Shown: positions 14,587 through 22,772 of the stretch, in pieces | How positions within the stretch are numbered: the stretch's first letter is position 1 | Layout of the letters: every line of letters starts with the position of its first letter | NCBI GenBank assembly: GCA_016868915.1 | Contig: VGFL01000017.1 | Coordinates: 1-35,428, forward strand | DNA: 35,428 nt | Direction: 5' to 3' | Origin: Bacteroidota bacterium | GTDB taxonomy: Bacteria > Bacteroidota > Bacteroidia > Flavobacteriales_D > Crocinitomicaceae | The notes under the pieces: model-generated | Databases searched by the model: none | Seen by the model: the letters and a program-made list of their open reading frames with translations, nothing else | What the model was told of the DNA's origin: nothing | Program-made: the position numbers and the translations under genes

Positions 14587-15872
14587 AAAAAATAGGAATT
14601 ATATTATTTACAAGTGATTTACGTCTTCACGACAATGCTCCTGTTCTACAAGCTATCAAAGAAAATGATGAAGTAATTCCACTTTATTGTTGGGATGAAA
14701 ATTATATGAATAGTGAACAGTTTGGTTTTAAAAGAATGGGTGACATTCGAAGAGGATTTCTGCAAAAGGCATTAGAAGATCTCCACCAAGGTTTCAAATC
14801 TATTGGTGGTTATTTACTGGTTAAAAAAGGAAATCAATTTGAAGTAATACAGGAACTGCTGACACATTACTCAGTTTATAAAATTTATACGAAAAAGCAA
14901 GTTGGTATTGAAGAAAAGCGCGAAAATGAGCGCCTAAAAAAAATGCTTCTTACAAAAGGAGTAGATTTTGAGGAATACAGTACGAGTACGGTATATCACC
15001 CATCGGATTTACCGTTTTCAATGTCTTCTATACCCGAGATTTTTACTAAATTCAGAAAAATAGTCGAAAAAGAAGCATCGGTTCGTCAATCGTTACCTGT
15101 GCCTCAATCCATTTCGTGTCCCTTAATTCGTAATGATGTACAAGAACTGAATAGCCTCAATTACGTGCTTGCTGTGGACGAAAGAAATTCACTTCCGGCA
15201 TTTGGAGGAGAATCAATGAGTCTTAAGCATTTAAATGCCTATTTATTTTTTGGAAAGCATATATTACACTACAAAGAAACACGCAATGAACTTTTAGGTA
15301 GTGCTTTTTCATCGAAACTATCACATTGGTTAGCTTTGGGTTGTATCTCCCCAAAATTTATTTATCACGAAGTAAAGCGATTTGAATATGAGGTTGAGTC
15401 AAATGACTCAACATATTGGCTCATATTTGAATTATTATGGCGTGACTTCTTTCGTTTTTCATTCAAAAAACATCCGATTGATTATTTTCAATTACACGGT
15501 ATTCTTGGGAGGTCAGAGCGAAAAGAGACAAATGACCCGAAATTAATTGAATCGTGGATAAATGGAGAAACGCCAAATGCATTTGTAAATGCTGCCATGA
15601 AGGAATTAAAATTAACCGGCTGGACATCAAATAGAATGAGGCAAATAGTTGCGAGCTATTTCATTTATGATTTAGAACAGGATTGGAGAATCGGTGCAGC
15701 ATATTTTGAATCGCAATTAATTGATTACGATGTGTCTTCAAATTGGGGTAATTGGGCATACATTGCAGGTGTTGGAAATGATCCCCGAGCAGGTAGGAAA
15801 TTTAATACTGAAAAACAAGAGGAACAGTATGATAAAAATAAACGTTATCAAGTTTTATGGAACAAAGTTTAG
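14583..15872 (+). CDS. DASH-family cryptochrome
   Basis: A 429-aa cryptochrome-DASH, a flavoprotein with an FAD catalytic domain that repairs cyclobutane pyrimidine dimers in single-stranded or loop DNA. The N-terminal photolyase domain starts IILFTSDLRLHDNAPVLQA. The FAD-binding part shows FGGESMSLKHLNAYLF, LSHWLALGCISPKFIYHEV, WLIFELLWRDFFRF and the CRY-DASH segment TGWTSNRMRQIVASYF (from residue 345). The diagnostic end is GVGNDPRAGRKFN (about 395-407). The length is at the low end of the family, with no long C-terminal extension. ATGA overlap with the upstream photolyase implies co-translation; its last 16 bases overlap the next gene. Confidence 0.92.
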   Translation: MKKIGIILFTSDLRLHDNAPVLQAIKENDEVIPLYCWDENYMNSEQFGFKRMGDIRRGFLQKALEDLHQGFKSIGGYLLVKKGNQFEVIQELLTHYSVYKIYTKKQVGIEEKRENERLKKMLLTKGVDFEEYSTSTVYHPSDLPFSMSSIPEIFTKFRKIVEKEASVRQSLPVPQSISCPLIRNDVQELNSLNYVLAVDERNSLPAFGGESMSLKHLNAYLFFGKHILHYKETRNELLGSAFSSKLSHWLALGCISPKFIYHEVKRFEYEVESNDSTYWLIFELLWRDFFRFSFKKHPIDYFQLHGILGRSERKETNDPKLIESWINGETPNAFVNAAMKELKLTGWTSNRMRQIVASYFIYDLEQDWRIGAAYFESQLIDYDVSSNWGNWAYIAGVGNDPRAGRKFNTEKQEEQYDKNKRYQVLWNKV

Positions 15873-16207
15873 TCTGTGAATACAGCAACTTACCCTCACC
15901 ATTGGCGTATGCAGTAATACAGCCTGAGAAAGGTTCAAATCTATCTAATTCGGATATTGATCGAATCATTGAGATGGCATGGGAGGATCGCACTCCATTT
16001 GATGCTATAAAATGTCAATTTGGACTCAACGAGCAAGCGGTTCGCAATTTAATGCGCAAGGAACTGAAAGCTAAATCATATAGCCGCTGGAGAAAACGCG
16101 TTGAAGAATGTAAAACAAAACATAGTAAGACACGATCTGAGGAAATAAATCGCTTTAAATGTTCAAGGCAGCGAACTATAACTAAAAATAGAATCTCCAA
16201 AAGATGA
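15857..16207 (+). CDS. DUF2805/TIGR03643-like protein with basic C-terminal extension
   Basis: A 116-aa protein starting inside the end of the DASH cryptochrome gene. The core (about residues 28-85) reads LSNSDIDRIIEMAWEDRTPF, then AIKCQFGLNEQAVRNLMRKEL and SRWRKRVEECKTKHS, which I recognise as the small bacterial family TIGR03643/DUF2805. The segment TPFDAIKCQFGLNEQAVRNLMRK has the shape of a helix-turn-helix (FGLNE as turn), so DNA binding is plausible. After the core there is a ~30-residue Lys/Arg-rich tail that the family does not usually have as far as I recall. Function unknown. Occurrence with photolyases and the coupling to cry and the flavin reductase suggest a regulatory or accessory role. 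Confidence 0.8.
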   Translation: MEQSLVCEYSNLPSPLAYAVIQPEKGSNLSNSDIDRIIEMAWEDRTPFDAIKCQFGLNEQAVRNLMRKELKAKSYSRWRKRVEECKTKHSKTRSEEINRFKCSRQRTITKNRISKR

Positions 16208-16821
16208 TTTGCATCGATAAAATTGAATTTCAGAAATTAGCAAAGGTTCCCCGATTACATCTAATCAATTCTTGTATGGGTTTTAAATCAGCTAATCTCA
16301 TTGGTACTATTTCGAAAGATGGCATCACAAATCTCGCTGTATTCTCAAGTATTACTCATTTGGGAAGTGACCCGGCTTTACTAGGTTTTATACTTCGTCC
16401 TACTACGGTTCCTCGTCATACCTATACTAATCTTAAAGACATAGGCTTTTTTTCGGTTAATGCTATTTCAGAAAGTTTCATCAGGTCAGCACATCAAACT
16501 TCTGCCAATTATCCGAAAGAGGTGAGTGAATTCGAAGCGACGGGAATCGCTGTTGAATGGAAACAAACTATTAACGTTCCCTTTGTAAGAGACAGCGCAG
16601 TTCAATTACTCTGTAAATATGTAAATGAATACGAAATTAAAGAAAATGGAACCATCCATGTCATTGCATCTATTGAAAAAATCTTTGTAAAAGATGAATT
16701 GTTAGGTGAAGACTACTGGATTCAGTTGGATAAAGGAAATGTCGTGGCTATTAATGGTCTAGACGGATATTCAAAAACAGAACTTATCGAGCGTTTGCCA
16801 TATGCACGCGCTCCAAAATGA
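16204..16821 (+). CDS. Flavin reductase-like (FMN-binding split-barrel) protein
   Basis: A 205-aa protein, last gene of the cassette, overlapping the previous one by ATGA. It shows the flavin reductase-like split-barrel pattern: ANLIGTISKDGITNLAVFSSITHLGSDPALLGF, then RPTTVPRHTYTNLKDIGFFSVN and, in the second half, CKYVNEYEIKENGTIHVIASIEKI. Such proteins bind FMN or FAD and reduce flavin with NAD(P)H, or act as flavin carriers. In this operon it could supply or keep reduced flavin for the two photolyase/cryptochrome proteins, whose repair-active form is FADH-. That link is inferred from context only. It ends 4 nt before the convergent kinase gene. Confidence 0.85.
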   Translation: MICIDKIEFQKLAKVPRLHLINSCMGFKSANLIGTISKDGITNLAVFSSITHLGSDPALLGFILRPTTVPRHTYTNLKDIGFFSVNAISESFIRSAHQTSANYPKEVSEFEATGIAVEWKQTINVPFVRDSAVQLLCKYVNEYEIKENGTIHVIASIEKIFVKDELLGEDYWIQLDKGNVVAINGLDGYSKTELIERLPYARAPK

Positions 16822-16825
16822 TTAA

Positions 16826-18172
16826 TTATCCCCTTAAAAGAGGAAAGCAACAGGTAAATGTACTTCCTGAATTTGGTATACTTGAAACATAAATTTTCCC
16901 TTTGTGGGCCTCAATGATCGTCTTAACATAATTTAATCCAAGACCAAATCCCTTCACATTATGGATATTACCATTGGGAACACGGTAAAATTTCTCAAAA
17001 ATTAGTTCAATATTATCTTTTGAAATTCCAATCCCATTATCAGAAATAGCAACTTTTAAAATTTTTTCATTCGAGCTTGTGTGAATTATGATCATGGGCT
17101 CTTTTTCACAATATTTTGTAGCATTATCTAAAAGATTAAAAAATAAATTGGTAATATGAACCAAATCCGCATGAATAAAATGATTTTCAGCCTCTGCCTC
17201 CAACGTAATTTGACCTCCTTTTATTTCTTGACTGAATTCATAATTTTCTTTTATATCCTTTAGTATTTCGTGAATATCAATTTTTTCATTTTTCATTGTA
17301 ATTTCTTCGCGATCTAACTTCGCAAAATTCAATACTTTTTCAACTTGACTTTCTAATCTTTTATTTTCTTTAAATATGATTGAAGCATAGCGTTGAATTT
17401 TTTCAGTATCACTATGGTTAGTAGGTCTCATCATCATTTCGGCAGATAATCCAATTGTTGAAATGGGTGTTTTTAACTCATGTGTCATATTATTGATGAA
17501 ATCATTTTTTATTTCTGACAGTTTTTTCTGCTTGACAATGACATTAATAGTAAAAACAAAAAATACGAGAATAAGAATGGCTATTAGAACCACATATATC
17601 CAAGGAGAAAAATTAGTTTTTAGTGGATTCATTTTTTTAAAGTCTGTACTAGGAAAATAGACTGTAAAATAATGTCCATCAAGCTTTTTTGATAATTTAG
17701 GTGAAATAATCTTTACTGTTTTTGGGGCATTTTGAAAAGACCCTTGTCCTTTGTATTGTATTAAGTCACTGTAAATCATTTTCTCAACGAAACAATCGTA
17801 AATTCCCACTTGAAAATCCTGATTTATCTTGTTATAATAAAATTCTCGTTTTAGAATGGTTTCTAAATAAAATAATTGAAGCTCATCACTTATTTCAACC
17901 AAAAAATAATTATCACTCAACAATTGAACAGCCCCATATTGATCCGTACTATCCGCAGTTTGTTTTGATATAATTCGTCTTATATTTTGAAGTGATGAGA
18001 TCACCTGACTCTTAAAATAATTCTTATTTAATTCAACTTGTTTTTGTTGAATTTCAATATTTTCACCTTGTATGGATTGCGTATTTTTAATCCACATTAT
18101 TTGAATCACTAAAATGCAGATCATTGAAATAATAGCAAAAAGAATAACTGTATTGATAGTTCGAACTTTCAT
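16826..18172 (-). CDS. Membrane sensor histidine kinase without adjacent response regulator
   Basis: A 448-aa two-component sensor. ATG at 18172 is chosen over an upstream TTG (18199) because the TTG lies inside the promoter -7 box (18197-18204). Topology: TM1 about 8-28, an extracytoplasmic region of ~160 residues with no family I recognise, TM2 about 190-212. The HisKA site is His231 (NMTHELKTPIS). The HATPase domain has the N box NLFFNLLDNATKY, G1 DNGIGIS, F box EKFYRV and G2 KGFGLGLNYVK. No HAMP domain is evident between TM2 and the HisKA helix. No response regulator is encoded on either side, so its partner is elsewhere. The signal is unknown. Confidence 0.92.
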   Translation of the reverse strand: MKVRTINTVILFAIISMICILVIQIMWIKNTQSIQGENIEIQQKQVELNKNYFKSQVISSLQNIRRIISKQTADSTDQYGAVQLLSDNYFLVEISDELQLFYLETILKREFYYNKINQDFQVGIYDCFVEKMIYSDLIQYKGQGSFQNAPKTVKIISPKLSKKLDGHYFTVYFPSTDFKKMNPLKTNFSPWIYVVLIAILILVFFVFTINVIVKQKKLSEIKNDFINNMTHELKTPISTIGLSAEMMMRPTNHSDTEKIQRYASIIFKENKRLESQVEKVLNFAKLDREEITMKNEKIDIHEILKDIKENYEFSQEIKGGQITLEAEAENHFIHADLVHITNLFFNLLDNATKYCEKEPMIIIHTSSNEKILKVAISDNGIGISKDNIELIFEKFYRVPNGNIHNVKGFGLGLNYVKTIIEAHKGKIYVSSIPNSGSTFTCCFPLLRG

Positions 18173-18196
18173 TTTCTTACTAAAGAATTGAATTAT

Positions 18197-18225
18197 CAAA
18201 GTTAAAAATTCAAGTTAGACTTCAA
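18197..18225 (-). promoter_or_regulatory. Promoter for the sensor kinase gene
   Basis: On the minus strand TAACTTTG (18204 to 18197) is an exact TAnnTTTG box with a TTG (18225-18223) 18 bp upstream. Predicted transcription starts near 18190, about 20 nt before the ATG at 18172. This placement decides the start codon. Confidence 0.55.
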
Positions 18226-18263
18226 TCATTAAAAAATCAGTAAGTTTAAGTTTAATTTATCAA

Positions 18264-19772
18264 ATGGTAGAAAAAAAATCAATTTGGAGTATTATAACAG
18301 CATCCTCGCTCGGAACTGTAATCGAATGGTATGATTTTTATATCTTTGGAAGCTTAGCACCCATAATTGCCACGCAATTTTTCCCCAAAGAAAACCCGAC
18401 GGCCGCATTTTTAGCAACCCTTGCTGCTTTTGGTGTCGGATTCGTTATTCGTCCTTTTGGAGCAATAGTTTTTGGTAGACTTGGAGATTTAATGGGCCGA
18501 AAATCTACCTTTTTACTTACTTTGGTTCTAATGGGTATTTCAACATTTGCAATTGGTTTGATACCTTCCTATGAGTCTATTGGGATATTAGCGCCAATAA
18601 TTGTCTTCATCCTACGAGCTATTCAGGGCTTAGCTTTGGGCGGAGAGTACGGTGGCGCTGCGATTTACGTGGCTGAACACGCACCGGAAGGGAAAAAAGG
18701 TTATTTCACAAGCTTTATTCAAACCACGGCAACTTTCGGATTACTTCTCTCACTTGCGGTTATTTTACTCTGTAAATATTTAGTTCCTGAGGGGCAATTT
18801 GAATTGTGGGGTTGGCGATTGCCTTTTCTTATATCTATAATTTTAGTTATCGTTTCCTATTTTATCCGAATAAAAATGGATGAATCTCCCGTTTTTCAGC
18901 AAATGAAAGCAGCTGGTAAAACCGTCAAAAATCCATTAAAAGATAGTTTTACAAAATGGAAAAATCTTCGGTTGGTCCTTATTTCTTTATTTGGAGTGGT
19001 AGCAGGGCAAGGTGTAATATGGTATACAGGTCAATTTTACGCTATGAATTTTAGTATAAAAACACTGCACATTCAGGAGGATCAAATTCAATATATGTTG
19101 ATTCCGGTTTTACTATTAGCAACCCCATTTTTTATCCTTTTTGCAAAGCTTTCAGACCGTATTGGTAGAAAAAAAGTAATGATGACCGGAGTACTATGCG
19201 CAAGTTTATTATACATACCCATTTACAAACAGATGACTATTTTGGCTGACTGGCGCTCATGGGAGCAAAATCCGGAAGATTATCATACACAATCTTTTTC
19301 TAAGAAAATAGAAAACAAGGAAGGAAATACAAGTGGCTCTGTCATTGTGACCAATAAAACTTCCTACACAAATGGTTGCAAACGCATTGAAAAAATGAAG
19401 TTAGAGAATTCTAGCAAAGGAAAAAATGCAGTAGAAACCAAGCAGCAAATTCAATTAAGCTCCTCAAAATTATTCTTCTTAGGTTTTCTTATTTTTATCC
19501 AATTGCTTTTTGTTTGTATGGTTTATGGACCAATTGCTGCATTTTTAGTCGAATTATTTCCTCCCGAAATTAGATATACTTCATTATCGCTACCTTATCA
19601 CATAGGAAATGGCATTTTTGGTGGTTTAACACCCTTAATTGCTGAAGTTCTAGTTCTCAAATTTAATGATCCACTTGCAGGGCTATGGTACCCGGTTAGT
19701 ATCGGAGTGATAACATTTATTGTTGGAATGCTATTTATAACTTCTCCAAAAAATAAGGTAACCATTGAATGA
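18264..19772 (+). CDS. MHS-family MFS transporter (ProP/ShiA-like metabolite:H+ symporter)
   Basis: A 502-aa inner-membrane transporter with about 12 helices. The family start is clear: SSLGTVIEWYDFYIFGSLAP (about 14-33), the MFS loop 2-3 motif GRLGDLMGRK (71-80), RAIQGLALGGEYGGAA (118-133) and the repeat motif SDRIGRKK (297-304). It should be a proton symporter for an organic solute (betaine, proline, dicarboxylate or similar); the substrate cannot be assigned. A hydrophilic loop of about 80 residues (about 322-402, Lys/Glu/Ser rich) separates helices 8 and 9, longer than in E. coli ProP. The gene is divergent from the kinase, with 91 bp between the start codons, so it might be under that system's control. 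Confidence 0.88.
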   Translation: MVEKKSIWSIITASSLGTVIEWYDFYIFGSLAPIIATQFFPKENPTAAFLATLAAFGVGFVIRPFGAIVFGRLGDLMGRKSTFLLTLVLMGISTFAIGLIPSYESIGILAPIIVFILRAIQGLALGGEYGGAAIYVAEHAPEGKKGYFTSFIQTTATFGLLLSLAVILLCKYLVPEGQFELWGWRLPFLISIILVIVSYFIRIKMDESPVFQQMKAAGKTVKNPLKDSFTKWKNLRLVLISLFGVVAGQGVIWYTGQFYAMNFSIKTLHIQEDQIQYMLIPVLLLATPFFILFAKLSDRIGRKKVMMTGVLCASLLYIPIYKQMTILADWRSWEQNPEDYHTQSFSKKIENKEGNTSGSVIVTNKTSYTNGCKRIEKMKLENSSKGKNAVETKQQIQLSSSKLFFLGFLIFIQLLFVCMVYGPIAAFLVELFPPEIRYTSLSLPYHIGNGIFGGLTPLIAEVLVLKFNDPLAGLWYPVSIGVITFIVGMLFITSPKNKVTIE

Positions 19773-19809
19773 TTCTACAATTACAAAACTTTAGTTCAAT
19801 AGGAATTCT

Positions 19810-19817
19810 TACTTTTG
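19810..19817 (+). promoter_or_regulatory. Putative -7 promoter box for the 173-aa protein gene
   Basis: TACTTTTG is an exact TAnnTTTG match ending 18 nt before the ATG at 19836. No TTG at the proper distance; a TTTA at about 19790 is the closest -33 candidate. Confidence 0.4.
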
Positions 19818-19835
19818 TCTGCAGTTTAAATAATT

Positions 19836-20357
19836 ATGGAAACTATTACAATCATATTTACAGCACTCATTTCTTCTGGAGGCGTTATTACAATGGCATA
19901 TTACTTATTAAAGCGAGAAACCGATCGTGAAAAATTGAACTTACAGTTAGAATTACGCAAGAGCCGGCAGGAATATTTTTTACCTAGCAGAGTTGAATCC
20001 TATCAACGAGCAATTTTATTGCTAGAACGAATTCACCCAAATAGTTTAATTATGCGGATACATAATCCTGGACTTTCCGCACGAGCGATGCAAGCTGAAC
20101 TCCTCAAGACAATTAGAGAAGAATACGACCACAACGTTGCTCAACAGTTATTTATCTCTCCAAAAGGTTGGAAAATGTTAAAAGATTCCAAAGATGAAAC
20201 AATTAAAATTATCAATATCGCTGGAAATCAAATGATCGAAACAGCTGTAAGTACTGATTTAGCTACAAAAATCTTTGAATTAGTTAGCGAAATTGGAGAG
20301 TTGCCGACTGAAATAACTGTTGAATTCCTTAAACAAGAATTACAAGATTTATTTTAA
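19836..20357 (+). CDS. Conserved N-terminally membrane-anchored protein of unknown function
   Basis: A 173-aa protein. Residues about 4-24 form one transmembrane segment (IIFTALISSGGVITMAYYLL), followed by a charged helical stretch (REKLNLQLELRKSRQ). A soluble domain follows, with LPSRVESYQRAILLLERIHPNSLIMR, LKTIREEYDHNVAQQLFIS and the ending PTEITVEFLKQELQDLF. I recognise this as a family widespread in Bacteroidetes with a helical cytoplasmic domain, but no function is known to me. It has its own -7 box and sits between the transporter and glnN without overlaps, so no operon partner is implied. Confidence 0.75.
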   Translation: METITIIFTALISSGGVITMAYYLLKRETDREKLNLQLELRKSRQEYFLPSRVESYQRAILLLERIHPNSLIMRIHNPGLSARAMQAELLKTIREEYDHNVAQQLFISPKGWKMLKDSKDETIKIINIAGNQMIETAVSTDLATKIFELVSEIGELPTEITVEFLKQELQDLF

Positions 20358-20565
20358 TCATTATCTATTCAACATTTTATTCTTAAATAACCGGGATTCT
20401 TTTCATACAGAAAAGTAATGAATTTCGGTGAAAATTACCTTTTATCCTTGAAAATATCGTTTTTTGAGAAGTTACCCCTACTTTTTGAACATATGTTAAT
20501 ATTTTTTATCATTTTTTTCATTTACCCCCCTTAAAATTTTATTAATTTCGTGAAAAAATATTAAA
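20358..20565 (+). promoter_or_regulatory. glnN upstream region with direct repeat, palindrome and -7-like box
   Basis: Two TTACCCC direct repeats start exactly 50 bp apart (20472 and 20522). Between them lies a perfect 10-bp palindrome AACATATGTT (20488-20497). The likely -7 box TAATTTCG (20543-20550, 7 of 8 matches) ends 15 nt before the glnN ATG. The arrangement suggests regulator binding sites, which is inference. Confidence 0.35.
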
Positions 20566-22752
20566 ATGGCAACAAAAAGACTTCGAGCATACCAGGATGT
20601 ATTAAATAGAAAACCAAACCCCATTGAATTTGGAGGAAAACTATCTGATATTTATGCAAAAAATGTTTTTCATATTGATGTAATGCGAGAGTATCTCCCT
20701 TCAGAGGCATTTAAATCCATGATGGCATCCGTAAATAGTGGTGCCCGCCTTGACCGTAAAAATGCAGATCAAGTTGCCTCCGCGATGAAGGATTGGGCGA
20801 TTTCAAAAGGAGCAACTCATTACACCCATTGGTTTCAACCATTAACGGGTGCTACTGCTGAGAAACACGATGCCTTTTTTAAACCAACTGGTCCAGGTAG
20901 AGCAATTGAACGCTTTGATGGCGATTTGTTGGTTCAACAAGAACCGGATGCATCATCTTTCCCAAATGGAGGAATCAGGAATACTTTTGAAGCAAGAGGA
21001 TATACCGCTTGGGATCCATCTTCTCCGGCTTTTGTTATCGGGAAAACACTTTGTATTCCAACTATTTTTATATCATATACCGGTGAATCTCTGGATGTTA
21101 AAATGCCTTTATTGAAAGCGCTTCATGCAGTTGATGAGGCTGCAGTTGCTATTTGTCAATATTTTGATAAGAACGTTACAAAAGTTAATGCTACATTGGG
21201 TTGGGAACAGGAATATTTCTTAATCGATAAAGCTCTTTTTAATGCTCGACCAGATTTAATTATGACTGGACGTGCTCTTTTTGGACATGCACCTGCCAAA
21301 GGACAACAATTAGAAGACCATTATTTTGGATCTATTCCGGAAAGAGTTACCGCCTTCATGCGAGAATTTGAAATGGAATCTCTGTTGTTGGGAATTCCTG
21401 TTACAACACGTCATAATGAAGTTGCGCCAAATCAATTTGAATGTGCGCCAATTTTCGAAGAATGTAATTTGGCAAATGATCATAACTTATTATTGATGGA
21501 TTTATTAGAAAAAATTGCCATTAAACATGATTTTAGAGTTTTGTTGCACGAGAAGCCTTTTGCGGGAGTGAACGGATCAGGAAAACATAACAATTGGTCA
21601 TTAAGTACAAATACAGGTGTGAATCTACTTGCTCCTGGAAAAAATCCAAAATCTAACTTACAATTTTTAACATTCTTTGTAAATACGATTAAGGCTATTC
21701 ATGACAATGCTGATTTATTGAGAGCTTGTATCGCATCAGCGGGAAATGATCACAGACTTGGTGCAAACGAAGCTCCGCCTGCAATTATATCCGCATTTAT
21801 CGGTTCGCAATTATCCGCTCTTTTAGATGATTTAGAAAAGAATATCAAAGCGGGTAAAATGACACCACAAGATAAGACAGAATTAAAGTTAAATATTGGT
21901 AAAATCCCTCAAATCTTGTTAGATAACACAGATCGAAATAGAACCTCTCCATTTGCTTTTACAGGAAATAAATTTGAATTCAGAGCGGTTGGTTCATCGG
22001 CAAACTGTGGTTCATCAATGATTGTTTTGAATACCATTATGGCAAATCAGTTGATTGAATTCAAAAAATTAGTAGATGCTCGTATCGACAAAGGAGAAGG
22101 AAAAGATGAAGCCATTTTAAAAGAATTACAATCCTTGATTAAACAATCAAAGAAAATTCGATTTGAAGGAAATGGATACGGCGATGAGTGGGTAAAAGAA
22201 GCTGAAAAACGCGGATTATCGAACTTGAAAGATACGCCAAGAGCCCTGAAAGTATTGCATGATAAAAATGTAGTTAAGTTATTCGACAAAATGAATGTAC
22301 TTTCTCCTCGCGAACTTGAAGCAAGGCAAGAAATTGAGTTTGAAAACTATTGTTTAAAAATTCAAATTGAATCTCGTTTAATGGGCGATATCACGCAGAA
22401 TTACTTCATTCCAGCAGCAGTCGAATATCAAAATAAATTAATTCAAAACGTACAAGGTTTGATGAATGTGTTAGGAGATAAAGCGGGCAGAGAGGCTTCA
22501 AAAGCTCAAATTTCTTTGATCGAACGCGTTTCAATTCACCTCAATGCTATGAAAACCGCTTCGGATACGATGCTTGATAATCGCAAGAAAGCAAACAAGA
22601 TTGATAACGCTGAAAAGAAAGCATTGGCATATTGCGATACTGTAAAAATTCATTTTGACGAAATTCGCTATCACGCTGATAAACTCGAATTATTGGTTGA
22701 GGACGAATTATGGCCTTTGCCAAAATTTAGGGAAATGTTATTCACTAGATAA
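20566..22752 (+). CDS. glnN: Type III glutamine synthetase
   Basis: A 728-aa GSIII enzyme making glutamine from glutamate, ammonia and ATP, the major ammonia-assimilating synthetase in many Bacteroidetes. GSIII features: the extended N-terminal region (LPSEAFKSMMASVNSG, THYTHWFQPLTGATAEKHD), the glutamate/ATP-site motif LGWEQEYFLID, the block RHNEVAPNQFECAPIFEE, HEKPFAGVNGSGKHNNWSLS, AGNDHRLGANEAPPAI and NRTSPFAFTGNKFEFRAVGSS. The long helical C-terminus (about 560-728) is also typical. Length matches known GSIII (~730). It is monocistronic by position: the next gene is convergent, 20 nt away. Upstream repeats may mediate nitrogen control. Confidence 0.96.
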   Translation: MATKRLRAYQDVLNRKPNPIEFGGKLSDIYAKNVFHIDVMREYLPSEAFKSMMASVNSGARLDRKNADQVASAMKDWAISKGATHYTHWFQPLTGATAEKHDAFFKPTGPGRAIERFDGDLLVQQEPDASSFPNGGIRNTFEARGYTAWDPSSPAFVIGKTLCIPTIFISYTGESLDVKMPLLKALHAVDEAAVAICQYFDKNVTKVNATLGWEQEYFLIDKALFNARPDLIMTGRALFGHAPAKGQQLEDHYFGSIPERVTAFMREFEMESLLLGIPVTTRHNEVAPNQFECAPIFEECNLANDHNLLLMDLLEKIAIKHDFRVLLHEKPFAGVNGSGKHNNWSLSTNTGVNLLAPGKNPKSNLQFLTFFVNTIKAIHDNADLLRACIASAGNDHRLGANEAPPAIISAFIGSQLSALLDDLEKNIKAGKMTPQDKTELKLNIGKIPQILLDNTDRNRTSPFAFTGNKFEFRAVGSSANCGSSMIVLNTIMANQLIEFKKLVDARIDKGEGKDEAILKELQSLIKQSKKIRFEGNGYGDEWVKEAEKRGLSNLKDTPRALKVLHDKNVVKLFDKMNVLSPRELEARQEIEFENYCLKIQIESRLMGDITQNYFIPAAVEYQNKLIQNVQGLMNVLGDKAGREASKAQISLIERVSIHLNAMKTASDTMLDNRKKANKIDNAEKKALAYCDTVKIHFDEIRYHADKLELLVEDELWPLPKFREMLFTR

Positions 22753-22772
22753 AATTAACTAAAGTTCGCTTT

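Noticed and set aside
18173-18199. TTG start adding nine residues to the sensor kinase
   Set aside because: It lies inside an exact -7 promoter box (18197-18204), so it would not be transcribed from that promoter.
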